From positions 1,353,738 through 1,417,737 of the forward strand of contig DS999405.1 of assembly GCA_000158155.1 (NCBI GenBank): 64,000 nucleotides of DNA, read 5' to 3'. The notes beneath the pieces were generated by a model that saw nothing but the letters and a program-made list of their open reading frames with translations, was not told where the DNA came from and searched no databases. Both the position numbers and the translations under genes were made by a program. Below are positions 29,408 through 38,228 of the stretch, piece by piece (positions within the stretch are counted from its first letter, which is position 1; each line of letters starts with the position of its first letter). This stretch comes from a gamma proteobacterium NOR5-3 (GTDB lineage: Bacteria; Pseudomonadota; Gammaproteobacteria; Pseudomonadales; Halieaceae).

Positions 29408-30619
29408 ATGCCCCGAAAGCCCAGATACGAAGTACTGCTCTATGGAGCCACAGGCTTCACCGGAAAGCTCACTGCTAAGTATCTGGCAAGCCATCCGGAC
29501 CTTACGGGAAAACGCTGGGCCATTGCCGGGCGCAATGCCGATGCCCTGGAAGAGGTCCGCCAGTCGCTGGAGCATGATCTACTTGAGTTGGTGGTTTGTC
29601 CTTTGGACGATGAGGTTGCAGTACAGGCCATGGTGCGTTCTACGCAAGTTGTGATCACCACGGCAGGACCGTACTCCAGCTACAACGGCGAGGCCTTGCT
29701 GGGAGCCTGTGCCAGGCTTGGCGTGCATTATTCGGATCTATCCGGTGAGGGCTTCTGGCAACGCGAGATGATCGACCGCTATCACCAAACGGCAATAAAG
29801 AGTGGAGCCAAGATCGTACTGGGCGGGGGCGTAGATTCTATTCCCAGCGACCTGGGCGCCTATCTGGCGCTGCAAGCCTGTGAAGGTTCGCTAGACGCTA
29901 GCGAGCCGGTTCAGCTGACCGCCGTTTACACCGAGTACAGCGGGTCGTTCTCCGGGGGCACTCTCGCGTCCGGGCGCGCTCGCCAGGCCGCCATCAAGAG
30001 CGGTCGATTGACCCCCGAGGCCATGCATGACCCCTACATACTTGCTCCCGGCACCATGGGCGCCGACTCACCCACGGCTACTCTTGACGGCATGCCAAAG
30101 CGATTTCGATACCAGCGGGTGAACGGTATGGGAACCCTCCTACCGTTTTTTATGGCCCAGATTAACGCTCCGGTGGTTCGCCGCTCTCTGGCGCTCGCCG
30201 GCTTAGCAGATACTGTGAGCTATCGAGAATGCTGCTCTGCGGGAATGTGGGCGCGCGTAGCCTGGCTGTACAGCAGTAGAGGCTTTGGATTTCCCTTGGG
30301 AGAGCCTATCAACTTTAACCCCAAATCTGGCCAGGGGCCGCCCAAATGGATGCTCACCCAGGGGCAGTTTACCGTCGAAGTGCACGCCAGAAGCGGATCT
30401 AAAAAACTATCCAGGGTCACTATTTCCGGAAAGGGCGACCCGGGCTACGGCGCCACTTCCAAGATGTTGAGCGAAGTCGCGCTGTGCCTTTTACAGGAGC
30501 ATCAGAAGAAACCCGACTCAGTCGGAGTCTTAACCCCGGCTACGGCGTTAGGTGACGCCCTGGTAGACAGACTGTCTGGCGCAGCGGGTGGACGCTTTAT
30601 GCGCTTTGACATTGCCTGA
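29408..30619 (+). CDS. saccharopine dehydrogenase-like / trans-acting enoyl reductase family protein
   Basis: 403-aa NAD(P)-binding oxidoreductase. The N-terminus YEVLLYGATGFTGKLTAKYL (start at residue 7) is the Rossmann motif of this family, which includes mycobacterial trans-acting enoyl reductase and eukaryotic SCCPDH. Further family motifs are ITTAGPYSSYNGEALLGAC near 82-100 and GGGVDSIPSDLGAYL near 137-151. Substrate likely a lipid or acyl chain, by family only. 12 bp downstream of the DUF305 gene, so possibly co-transcribed. Confidence 0.85.
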   Translation: MPRKPRYEVLLYGATGFTGKLTAKYLASHPDLTGKRWAIAGRNADALEEVRQSLEHDLLELVVCPLDDEVAVQAMVRSTQVVITTAGPYSSYNGEALLGACARLGVHYSDLSGEGFWQREMIDRYHQTAIKSGAKIVLGGGVDSIPSDLGAYLALQACEGSLDASEPVQLTAVYTEYSGSFSGGTLASGRARQAAIKSGRLTPEAMHDPYILAPGTMGADSPTATLDGMPKRFRYQRVNGMGTLLPFFMAQINAPVVRRSLALAGLADTVSYRECCSAGMWARVAWLYSSRGFGFPLGEPINFNPKSGQGPPKWMLTQGQFTVEVHARSGSKKLSRVTISGKGDPGYGATSKMLSEVALCLLQEHQKKPDSVGVLTPATALGDALVDRLSGAAGGRFMRFDIA

Positions 30620-30635
30620 CCGTTTTATCATCTGG

Positions 30636-31670
30636 TTAGGCCAGCATAGCCTCAATGCCCGTACCGTCCAAAAAAGCATCTACCCGCGCACGGTCGCTTT
30701 GACTTAGCGCTGCATAGCGCTCCCGGGTCCACTGCAGGCACTTGGCCTGATAAGGAAACGTCCTTTGACTCCACGGCGCCCCGTCGATGTCGCAACTCCA
30801 CTCTTTGTCCCCTGCTCCCAGGGCCCGGGCATTCGCTAACTGCGCGGGAACATAGACCCGTCCAATTTCCTGCATCAAATCGCTTAGACTCGCGGGCTGG
30901 GCCTCGAGCTTTATCCAGTCTTCGCCTGACGGCTCCAGACCACTTAAGTCATACGTCCTGTCCACCCAGGCAACGGTCCGAGGAGAGATCGCGTGGGTGA
31001 TGGCGCGCGGCGTGGGATCAAAGCCAACAAGCTGCGACAACTGCCCGTGCAAAGCAAAGTCCCCTGCACCAGGCCGCGTGCCAAGCATAAAAGGCTGTTG
31101 CGCCAGGTGATGCTCCATTGCCGTCAAAAATCGACGGTAGCTTGCGTCGATGACTGCAGCAGTGGTTTCGTTGGATCCCACCACAAACAATCGACCGATC
31201 TGTCTCTGGGAAAAATGCTCTTTAAAAGCAGCGAGTTCCTCAGAGGAGATGGATGGATTCATAGCCAGCGGCAAAACCGTGCCAGCCTTGTCCGCATCTG
31301 CCGCAAAATGCCAGCGATAGTGGAACATGTATTTGGTGCACCACTCGTCGGCGTAGTCTTCGATGAGATAATCGACAAATGCCAGGGCTGGATCCCCGGG
31401 CAAGACGGATCTCTGGCTCTGCGCTTCTTCAAGCCTTCGAATAATGGGAGTGGAATCACATACCGCAGCTGTGACCCCATCGTCTTCGAGCAAGAAAGTG
31501 GGCAATAGCGCAGGCCTGGGAGGCTCAAGCCCGCGCGCCTCGCAGACTGTCGCTACATCGCCCCAGGTAACGGCGTAGGGTATTCGTCGGTAACGCAGCA
31601 GCGCGAGCATCTTCTGAGTATAGGGCGACGCAGTCGCGCCAATGAGTTGAACAGGATCTGCAAAAGCCAT
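30636..31670 (-). CDS. glutathione S-transferase-like protein
   Basis: 344-aa protein with a GST N-terminal thioredoxin-like domain (LIGATASPYTQKMLALLRYR, start near 9; CDSTPIIRRLEE near 71-82) and a longer than usual helical C-terminal part to residue 344. A GST C-terminal motif is seen near 205-215 as GAGDFALHGQL. Typical GSTs have 200-230 aa, so the last ~100 residues are an addition of unknown role. Converges with the enoyl-reductase-like gene (16-bp gap). Enzymatic activity with glutathione is uncertain. Confidence 0.8.
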   Translation of the reverse strand: MAFADPVQLIGATASPYTQKMLALLRYRRIPYAVTWGDVATVCEARGLEPPRPALLPTFLLEDDGVTAAVCDSTPIIRRLEEAQSQRSVLPGDPALAFVDYLIEDYADEWCTKYMFHYRWHFAADADKAGTVLPLAMNPSISSEELAAFKEHFSQRQIGRLFVVGSNETTAAVIDASYRRFLTAMEHHLAQQPFMLGTRPGAGDFALHGQLSQLVGFDPTPRAITHAISPRTVAWVDRTYDLSGLEPSGEDWIKLEAQPASLSDLMQEIGRVYVPAQLANARALGAGDKEWSCDIDGAPWSQRTFPYQAKCLQWTRERYAALSQSDRARVDAFLDGTGIEAMLA

Positions 31671-31859
31671 GTAACTAATCTCTTTCTTTTACCTGGGAAT
31701 AAATGGGTAGGCTGGCCCTCATAGCAACACGGCAACCTTGCTCAGACAACACTACCGGCGATACAAACATGCAGCAACCATACTGCTATAGAATAAGGTT
31801 TTTCGCGATCTAACCATCGAAATTTGTAGCATCAAACAAAAACACACGTTGGATTAACA

Positions 31860-33992
31860 ATGACCAAGTCCCGCATTATCCTTTTCGCAAGCCTTGTGGT
31901 TGCCCTCGCGGTTCTGGCCAACATCGTCAGTACTGCACCTTCGAAAGTTGAACTTGGTCCCTTACTCAAGCTTGGCGAGCAATACGACGTGCGAATAATT
32001 CGAGACGAGTTTGGCGTACCGCACATCTATGGCACGCGGGACGCGGATACCGCGTTTGGACTGGCTTACGCCCAAGCTGAGGACGACTTCGCAACGCTTC
32101 AGGAAGTCATACTGGCGACTCGAGGACAGCTTGCAGCGGTACGAGGTGCGGACGCCGCCAAAACAGATTATCTCATCCGGCTGATGGGGGTCTGGGAGGC
32201 TGTAGAGGCCGGCTACGACACCAAATTAAGTCAGACAGCCCGGGATATCGCGCAGGCCTACGCCGATGGGATCAACCTGTACGCTGCGCAAAATCCTCAC
32301 CTCGTGGAGGACTTTGTTCTGCCGCTCACTGGCAAGGATCTCATTGCCGGATTCACCTTTAAACTGCCGCTGTTTTATGGATTCGACGCAGAACTGACTG
32401 CCCTGTTCGATGGCACACCGCGAGAACTTGCGCTGCGGGGAGATAGCGCCCTCACCTTTACAGACAGCAAGCAGCCAGAACGCGGCAGCCAGGGCGTGGC
32501 TATTGCTCCCCACAAATCCACCGACGGAAAAACCCGGCTGCTAGTTAACTCCCATCAGCCTCTCACCGGGCCTGTGGCCTGGTACGAAGCGCGGCTCCAC
32601 TCAGAGGAGGGTTGGGACATGGCCGGGGCAACCTTCCCCGGATCGCCGGTGATCCTCCACGGTCATAATCGCTACTTGGGCTGGTCCAGCACAGTTAACA
32701 AGCCGGATCTCGTTGACGTCTATCAGCTCACGCTCAATCCACAGAACGACAACCAATATCTGCTGGATGGACAGTGGCTGGATTTCGAAACCCGACCTGC
32801 CGAGATATTGGTGCGAGTGTGGGGCCCATTCCGATGGACATTCAGTGAGCCGCTGTACTTTTCCCGTCATGGGCCGGTACTCAAACTGGAGCATGGGACT
32901 TTTGCCATTCGCTGGGCAGGTATGGGCGAGATCCGCACCCTGGATCAGTATCTCGCGCTCAACAAGGCCAGCTCTATGGCGGAGTTTGAAGCAGCGCTGG
33001 CCATAGGCAGCCAACCCTCCATCAACCAGGTGTACGCCGATGCTGAGGGCAATATCGCGCATTATTACAACGCCATGTTTCCCAGGCGTATCGAAGGCTG
33101 GGACTGGCAAAAAGATTTGCCTGGGGATTTGTCGCAACTCATTTGGGACGCCTATCTTCCCTTTAGCCAGGTCCCTGCCACTCGCAACCCACCGAGTGGC
33201 TTTGTCTTTAATGCGAACAACAGTCCTTATCTCTCCTCTGTGGGACCCGGGCAGCCCCTGCCGCAGAACTTCTCCCCCACCATGGGCATTGAGACGGGAG
33301 TGACGAATCGTGCGCTGCGCCTAAGACGCCTTTTGAGCTCCACGGACAAGATCAGCAAGGAAGACTTCTACGCTATTAAGTACGATGTTTTCTACGACGA
33401 AGACCTCGAAGCTGTTAAACAACTGAAGGCGTTCATCGCTAAAGGAAAACAAGAGCTCCCCCCGTCCTTGCACGCTGCCTTTGACCTGCTGGCCTCCTGG
33501 GATCTGGGCACCCAGCGCGACAACCGGGCTGCGGCACTGGCCGTACTGACGCTTTCGCCGCTCATTGACAGCAGGCACAGGCGGGATGATGTCCATATCT
33601 CTGAGGAACTAAGGGCAGCCCAGAATTATCTACAAAGCGCGTTTTCACGCATCGACCCGCTTTATGGAGAGGTCATGCGCCACGAAAGAGGTGCGAAGAA
33701 CTGGCCTTTGGATGGAGGTCCGGATGTGCTTCGGGCCGTTTACACCGAAGAAAATCCGGAGGGTGGTTATCGTCGCAACGTGGCCGGCGACAGCTACATC
33801 ATGTTTGTGGAGTGGGATAAAAACGGCAAAGTCAGCTCCCGCGCGATCCACAATTTCGGCAGTGCTACGTTGGACGAATCATCGCCTCATTATGCTGATC
33901 AAGCGCCGCTGTTTGCAGAGCACCAGGACCGACCGGTGCGACTGGAGCTGGAGGATGTGCTGGCTCATGCCAGTCGGGACTACCGTCCCTGA
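31860..33992 (+). CDS. penicillin acylase family protein (Ntn-hydrolase)
   Basis: 710-aa exported amidase of the penicillin G acylase / acyl-homoserine-lactone acylase family. A hydrophobic signal segment covers about 5-25. The alpha-chain motif RDEFGVPHIYG is at 48-58. The autocatalytic junction appears to be RG|S210-QGVAIAP, with S210 becoming the N-terminal nucleophile of the beta chain; NSHQPL at 230-235 matches the usual NDPHL segment, and FNANNSP later matches the conserved Asn. Substrate may be an N-acyl amide such as a signal lactone, but this is not decided by sequence. Single gene, ATG start. Confidence 0.88.
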   Translation: MTKSRIILFASLVVALAVLANIVSTAPSKVELGPLLKLGEQYDVRIIRDEFGVPHIYGTRDADTAFGLAYAQAEDDFATLQEVILATRGQLAAVRGADAAKTDYLIRLMGVWEAVEAGYDTKLSQTARDIAQAYADGINLYAAQNPHLVEDFVLPLTGKDLIAGFTFKLPLFYGFDAELTALFDGTPRELALRGDSALTFTDSKQPERGSQGVAIAPHKSTDGKTRLLVNSHQPLTGPVAWYEARLHSEEGWDMAGATFPGSPVILHGHNRYLGWSSTVNKPDLVDVYQLTLNPQNDNQYLLDGQWLDFETRPAEILVRVWGPFRWTFSEPLYFSRHGPVLKLEHGTFAIRWAGMGEIRTLDQYLALNKASSMAEFEAALAIGSQPSINQVYADAEGNIAHYYNAMFPRRIEGWDWQKDLPGDLSQLIWDAYLPFSQVPATRNPPSGFVFNANNSPYLSSVGPGQPLPQNFSPTMGIETGVTNRALRLRRLLSSTDKISKEDFYAIKYDVFYDEDLEAVKQLKAFIAKGKQELPPSLHAAFDLLASWDLGTQRDNRAAALAVLTLSPLIDSRHRRDDVHISEELRAAQNYLQSAFSRIDPLYGEVMRHERGAKNWPLDGGPDVLRAVYTEENPEGGYRRNVAGDSYIMFVEWDKNGKVSSRAIHNFGSATLDESSPHYADQAPLFAEHQDRPVRLELEDVLAHASRDYRP

Positions 33993-34055
33993 TCATTCAC
34001 GCAGGACTCGCGAAGGCTATGAAAAAGGCGACCCAAAGACACCTTAGTCCGCCTC

Positions 34056-34793
34056 TTAGTCCCCGCCCGGCTTGGGGTCTTGTGGCAAGACCAGTGCCTG
34101 GCGGATGGCATCGACTGTATTGGACACAAACTCTCGGCGATATAACACCAATACCGTGCTGGTGGTCACGATCAAAAATGGCACGGTGCCAAAGAGCCAA
34201 CACATGATGGAAAGCCCGAAGTAGTAAGCACGAAGACCCGAGTTATTGTCATGCCCGGCGGAGTCCATGAGCTTTGCCAGATTACAGGCAAAGGCCTGTT
34301 CCTGCTGCGAAGAAAGGGGTTCATCCGCATCGGGAGCCCCTCCCATCACCACCGCAGCAAAACCATACTGCCGTAAACTCCAGGTCACCTTAAAAAAAGC
34401 GTACACCAGGATAATCAACAAGAGCGCCAGCTTGGCCTCCACCTGCCCTTCGGACTGATGCTCGGCAAAGGGGATGTGAGAACTCAATTCAGCGATCTGA
34501 TCACTGGTAGTAAGCGCCGTGAGCACACCGGCCATAAGCAGTAGTGTCGCAGAAGCGAAGAAACCCACAACGCGCTCCTGACTCGCCAGCAGCGACGCGT
34601 CGGTCATACGCATCTCGCGACTCAGCAAGCGACGCGCCCAGGCCTCACGATGATCCCGAAGAGAGCGGGACAGGGAAGCGCCGAGACCTTTTTTGGCGCG
34701 ATATTTTGCGTAGCGCGCGTATCCCGCCCATAGAAGCAAAAAGTACAGCAGTGCGGCAATTTCTAAAGGATCAAAGGGAATTTGCACAAGCAT
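34056..34793 (-). CDS. DUF599 family membrane protein
   Basis: 245-aa inner-membrane protein with hydrophobic segments near 10-28, 78-98, 122-140 and 200-225, and the family core VYAFFKVTWSLRQYGFAAVV. Function of DUF599 is unknown. It begins 30 bp after the stop of the first-listed halogenase gene with an AAAGG site, so it may be the last gene of the TonB-receptor/halogenase cluster. At its end GACTAAG occurs twice 12 bp apart (plus-strand CTTAGTCC at 34043-34050 and 34055-34062), which duplicates the TAA stop in frame. Confidence 0.85.
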   Translation of the reverse strand: MLVQIPFDPLEIAALLYFLLLWAGYARYAKYRAKKGLGASLSRSLRDHREAWARRLLSREMRMTDASLLASQERVVGFFASATLLLMAGVLTALTTSDQIAELSSHIPFAEHQSEGQVEAKLALLLIILVYAFFKVTWSLRQYGFAAVVMGGAPDADEPLSSQQEQAFACNLAKLMDSAGHDNNSGLRAYYFGLSIMCWLFGTVPFLIVTTSTVLVLYRREFVSNTVDAIRQALVLPQDPKPGGD

Positions 34794-34823
34794 CCAAAAC
34801 CTTTGCGAGCGATCCTCTGTGAC

Positions 34824-36368
34824 TCATGACGCTGCGCGGACGCCGGACTGAGGATTGAGCGGCATAGCATGCTCCCCTGCTGTGCCAAGATCGGCTTTAC
34901 AGTAATGGTCTATAAACGCCTGATGGCTGGGCAACTGGCTGACTGTTCGCTGTACCGACAGCTCAGCACCCTGCATAAACTTGCGCAGTTCCTCGTCGCT
35001 CATTTCGTCGACAATGGTGTGGTACTGCTTGGGCATCAAGCCCTGTCCCAGCATCACCTGAATCCATGAATTCTCTACAAAGAGATCGTTGGGCGACTTA
35101 AAAACACGTCCAGTCTCTTTGAACAGGTCGATACGATGCTGCAAAGAATCAGGAATGCTCATGTTTTTACAATGACGCCAAAAACGCGTGTCCTCACGGT
35201 TGGTCACATGGTAATGAAGGATAATGAAGTCCCGAATGTTTTCGGTATCCGCGTCCATCTGCGTATTGAATTCTTTTATTTCGGATTCGTGAATACCCTC
35301 GAAGGGAAAGTTTTGTATGAGGCGAGTGACCGCCTTCTGGATCAAGTGAATACTGGTGGACTCCAGCGGCTCGATAAACCCACTGGCAAGCCCCATCGCA
35401 ACGCAATTCTTGTTCCAGTGCTTTCGACGCTGACCTGTTCGAAACTTGATTACACGAGGATCGGTGATTGTTTCGCCCTCGACATTATTGAGAATTGTTT
35501 GGATAGCCTCGTCATCAGACAGGTAACGACTGCAAAACACCAGGCCATTGCCTACCCTCGACTGTAAAGGAATACGCCATTGCCAACCGGCGTCCCGGGC
35601 AATTGATCGCGTATAAGGAATAGGTGGTCCTACAGAACGCGTCTGCACGGCAACAGCGCTATCGCAAGGTAACCAGTGACTCCAGTCATCGTAGCCGGTA
35701 TGCAGCGTTTGCTCTATGAGCAAGCCGCGAAAGCCCGTGCAATCAATAAACAGGTCGCCCTCTATACGCTGCCCCGACGCCAGAGTTACAGACTCAATGT
35801 ACCCGGTGTGCTCATTGGTCGCGACGCTATCAATGCGCCCCTCCTGGCGAGTCGTGCCATGCTTCTCTGCGATTTTTCTCAACAACGCCGCGTAGCGTCC
35901 CGCATCAATGTGGTACGCGTAATTTAGCGCTCCGCTTTGCAGCACTGCGAACTTGTTTTGCTGCGCGGCAATCAGCTCCGTGCAGTAGACACCATAGTCT
36001 TTACTAATGCCCTCCTTGAGCCCCTTGAGCCAGAAGTGCAGAAAGTTCGCCGCCCAGCAGTCTTTACCGGTGTAACCAAAAGAATGGATGTAGTCTTCAT
36101 TGACGTCTCGCCAGTTCTCAAAGCAGATTCCCAGTTTGAAGGTGCCGTGCACCGCCTTCATAAACTCCTTTTCGTCCATGTCCAGCAACTGATGCAACAA
36201 AATCAAAGGTGGAATCGTCGCTTCTCCCACACCTACGGTGGGGATTTCATCCGACTCAATGAGCGTGATTTCTAAATTCTTTCCAATGAGTTTGGACAAG
36301 GATGCAGCAGCCATCCAGCCGGCGGTTCCCCCACCAGCGATTACCACCTTCTTTATCGTGTTATTCAT
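34824..36368 (-). CDS. flavin-dependent tryptophan-halogenase family protein (A)
   Basis: 514-aa FADH2-dependent halogenase family enzyme, cytoplasmic, no signal peptide. The FAD motif GGGTAG is at 12-17; the catalytic lysine K78 lies in GTFKLGI; the halogenase motif WxWxIP is intact as WQWRIP at 262-267; E336-S337 in EPLESTS match the PrnA E346/S347 pair. A flavin reductase is not encoded nearby. The substrate is unknown; free tryptophan is only one option, since relatives in TonB-receptor clusters act on indoles or remain unassigned. Fourth gene after the receptor. Confidence 0.92.
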   Translation of the reverse strand: MNNTIKKVVIAGGGTAGWMAAASLSKLIGKNLEITLIESDEIPTVGVGEATIPPLILLHQLLDMDEKEFMKAVHGTFKLGICFENWRDVNEDYIHSFGYTGKDCWAANFLHFWLKGLKEGISKDYGVYCTELIAAQQNKFAVLQSGALNYAYHIDAGRYAALLRKIAEKHGTTRQEGRIDSVATNEHTGYIESVTLASGQRIEGDLFIDCTGFRGLLIEQTLHTGYDDWSHWLPCDSAVAVQTRSVGPPIPYTRSIARDAGWQWRIPLQSRVGNGLVFCSRYLSDDEAIQTILNNVEGETITDPRVIKFRTGQRRKHWNKNCVAMGLASGFIEPLESTSIHLIQKAVTRLIQNFPFEGIHESEIKEFNTQMDADTENIRDFIILHYHVTNREDTRFWRHCKNMSIPDSLQHRIDLFKETGRVFKSPNDLFVENSWIQVMLGQGLMPKQYHTIVDEMSDEELRKFMQGAELSVQRTVSQLPSHQAFIDHYCKADLGTAGEHAMPLNPQSGVRAAS

Positions 36369-36427
36369 CTTAGCTGCCCTTTATCACTTTAGCGTTTTTT
36401 GTCTGACACATCCGCAAGCACATCTCG

Positions 36428-37495
36428 CTATCTGTTGAGCGCATTCAAAAGCTCGGCGCGCAATGCTCGAGCACGGTTTTCATCAATGACTCCGTGCATT
36501 CCACGCCCGGGCTCAGGTATGTGTTCCACGGCCTCATCTGACGCGTCGAAGATATAGTAATCGAATATATCGCGCCAAGCGTGTCGCTGCTCTACAGGCA
36601 GGCTTTTGATGGTAAGGAACGCATGCTTAAGCACATTCATGGGGGTACCCATGTAAGCTGGCGTACTTCGCCACCAGTAGTTCAGCAAAACATTGAGATC
36701 ATCCAGGCCTTCTACGTGATGCCACCACATACTGGGTATAAACAACGCATCCCCGGGCTCCAGAATCACTTCGCGCGCGGCCGCCATTGCATGGACGAAT
36801 CGCGGAAAGGACTCAAGATCCGGATTGCGCAGGTCTACCAAACTAATGGGCTGCCCCGCAGGCGTCATATCCCAGGGTCCTACGTACAAATTCTCTAATT
36901 GCTCAGGTGGGAACAGCGTAAATCGACGACGCCCGGCAACACAGCAGGCAAGATTGTCGGGAAAATCAAAATGTGCCGACACTACCACGCGATTCCCAAG
37001 CCACAAACTCGCCAAAGGCTTCGTCGCGCTTGGCTCCAGTACATTCTCGGCGGCAACACCGGGAAACCAATGACTCAGCAGACTCGAGCCTATATAGAGC
37101 GTGGACGGCTCTTCCTGGCCAGCGCAGGATTCTATTCCTGCGAGAAATTCCTCCAACTGCATATGCCCACGCTGGCAGTTAAAACCTGTAAAGTCACCGT
37201 TGTAGCCAATGCGCCCCTTGATGGCGGGAGACCCGGACGAGGTGATCAGCGGCGCGCCGCTGTAACAGTTCAAAAGGTACTGACCAAGGTCTTCTCGAGA
37301 TCGCTGAGCGTTTTGCACCATGGGCCAGTCACCTACGAGTCCGCGGATGACATGAGGCTCGTTGAGCGTTGTAAGGAACGTCTGCAGATCCTCCACCTCG
37401 GCCGCATGGGAGGCGCTCACAGCCGTACTCTCGGGGAGCAAACGATCCTCCATAAAATCAGCCAAGACCGGTCGCCGGCTCTCTAAGCTGTGCAT
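36428..37495 (-). CDS. cupin-like / JmjC-fold Fe(II)-2-oxoglutarate oxygenase family protein
   Basis: 355-aa protein of the cupin_8 (JmjC-like) family. Iron ligands are visible as H175-x-D177 in SAHFDFPDN and a distal histidine in WWHHVEG (259/260); GDALFIPSMWWHHV is the family signature. Such proteins hydroxylate protein side chains or small molecules. The 5' end overlaps the SapC gene; I use ATG 37495, but ATG 37453, four bases after the SapC stop, is an equally good start, and neither has a strong ribosome binding site. Lies between SapC and halogenase A. Confidence 0.85.
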   Translation of the reverse strand: MHSLESRRPVLADFMEDRLLPESTAVSASHAAEVEDLQTFLTTLNEPHVIRGLVGDWPMVQNAQRSREDLGQYLLNCYSGAPLITSSGSPAIKGRIGYNGDFTGFNCQRGHMQLEEFLAGIESCAGQEEPSTLYIGSSLLSHWFPGVAAENVLEPSATKPLASLWLGNRVVVSAHFDFPDNLACCVAGRRRFTLFPPEQLENLYVGPWDMTPAGQPISLVDLRNPDLESFPRFVHAMAAAREVILEPGDALFIPSMWWHHVEGLDDLNVLLNYWWRSTPAYMGTPMNVLKHAFLTIKSLPVEQRHAWRDIFDYYIFDASDEAVEHIPEPGRGMHGVIDENRARALRAELLNALNR

Positions 37496-38204
37496 TGCGG
37501 CGTTCAATCATTGCGCGAAAATGCGAATGTGACGCCATGATCATGTAAATGGACTGCAGATGCCCGGCCTTGTGTAAGGATGCCACAGCGGCATCGTCCA
37601 GTTCGTTCAGCCGATCTTCGTTAATGGTGTACAAACCCAAAAGCTGACGCTCCGCCCCATCATTCAAAGTAATGCTCATAGTTACGTTTTCGATAAGATC
37701 GTTTTCTGTAAGAGCCCCAACAAAAGGCGCATTCATCTCCAGACCCAGCTGGATGTCTTCCAGAAGCTCGGTGAGATTCTCCAGGTAGGGTGTAGATCCG
37801 CCGTGCTCCAAGAACAGGGGCTGCCCGTCTTCGGCCGACGTTAGTAGCGGACTTTCCATGTCGATGGTAATGACAGCCTGCCGTCCGTCGGGATGCTCAG
37901 GATTTGACTGATAGCCGATGAGAAAGGGACCGCGAAGAATACTCATGGGGACATACGGGGGCTCCCAACCATTCGGGCCCAGGAAAAGGTTCTCGCCCTT
38001 TTCAAAACCCAGAAGAATAATGGGAAAAAACTGTCCGGTATTGGAATCCTTCTGAAAGAAAATCGGGTAATGCGCCTGAGCGCGCCGCAACTCCAGGGGA
38101 AAGGTCACCACGTATTGCACTGCGTCACCGGTGTCAGCGCTGCGTTGAGTACGGATGCGAACATCGCGATGTTCGACATTATTGAGCATTTCAAATCTGG
38201 CCAT
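37458..38204 (-). CDS. SapC family protein
   Basis: 248-aa protein of the SapC family (named after Campylobacter S-layer locus proteins; biochemical role unknown). Family motifs: HYPIFFQKD and FFPIILLGFEKGENLFL near 46-75, then PPYVPMSILRGPFLIGY near 81-97. Start at ATG 38204 (MARFEML) with a GGAA site 6 bp before it; a TTG at 38216 is in frame. No signal peptide. SapC genes recur beside TonB receptors and halogenases in proteobacteria, so it likely serves this cluster rather than an S-layer. Confidence 0.9.
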   Translation of the reverse strand: MARFEMLNNVEHRDVRIRTQRSADTGDAVQYVVTFPLELRRAQAHYPIFFQKDSNTGQFFPIILLGFEKGENLFLGPNGWEPPYVPMSILRGPFLIGYQSNPEHPDGRQAVITIDMESPLLTSAEDGQPLFLEHGGSTPYLENLTELLEDIQLGLEMNAPFVGALTENDLIENVTMSITLNDGAERQLLGLYTINEDRLNELDDAAVASLHKAGHLQSIYMIMASHSHFRAMIERRNAQLREPATGLG

Positions 38205-38228
38205 CAGGTTTTCCAATCAAAGCGCGAC

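Noticed and set aside
37458-38204. SapC as evidence of an S-layer export locus
   Set aside because: No S-layer protein or type I secretion genes nearby; the context is the TonB/halogenase cluster.
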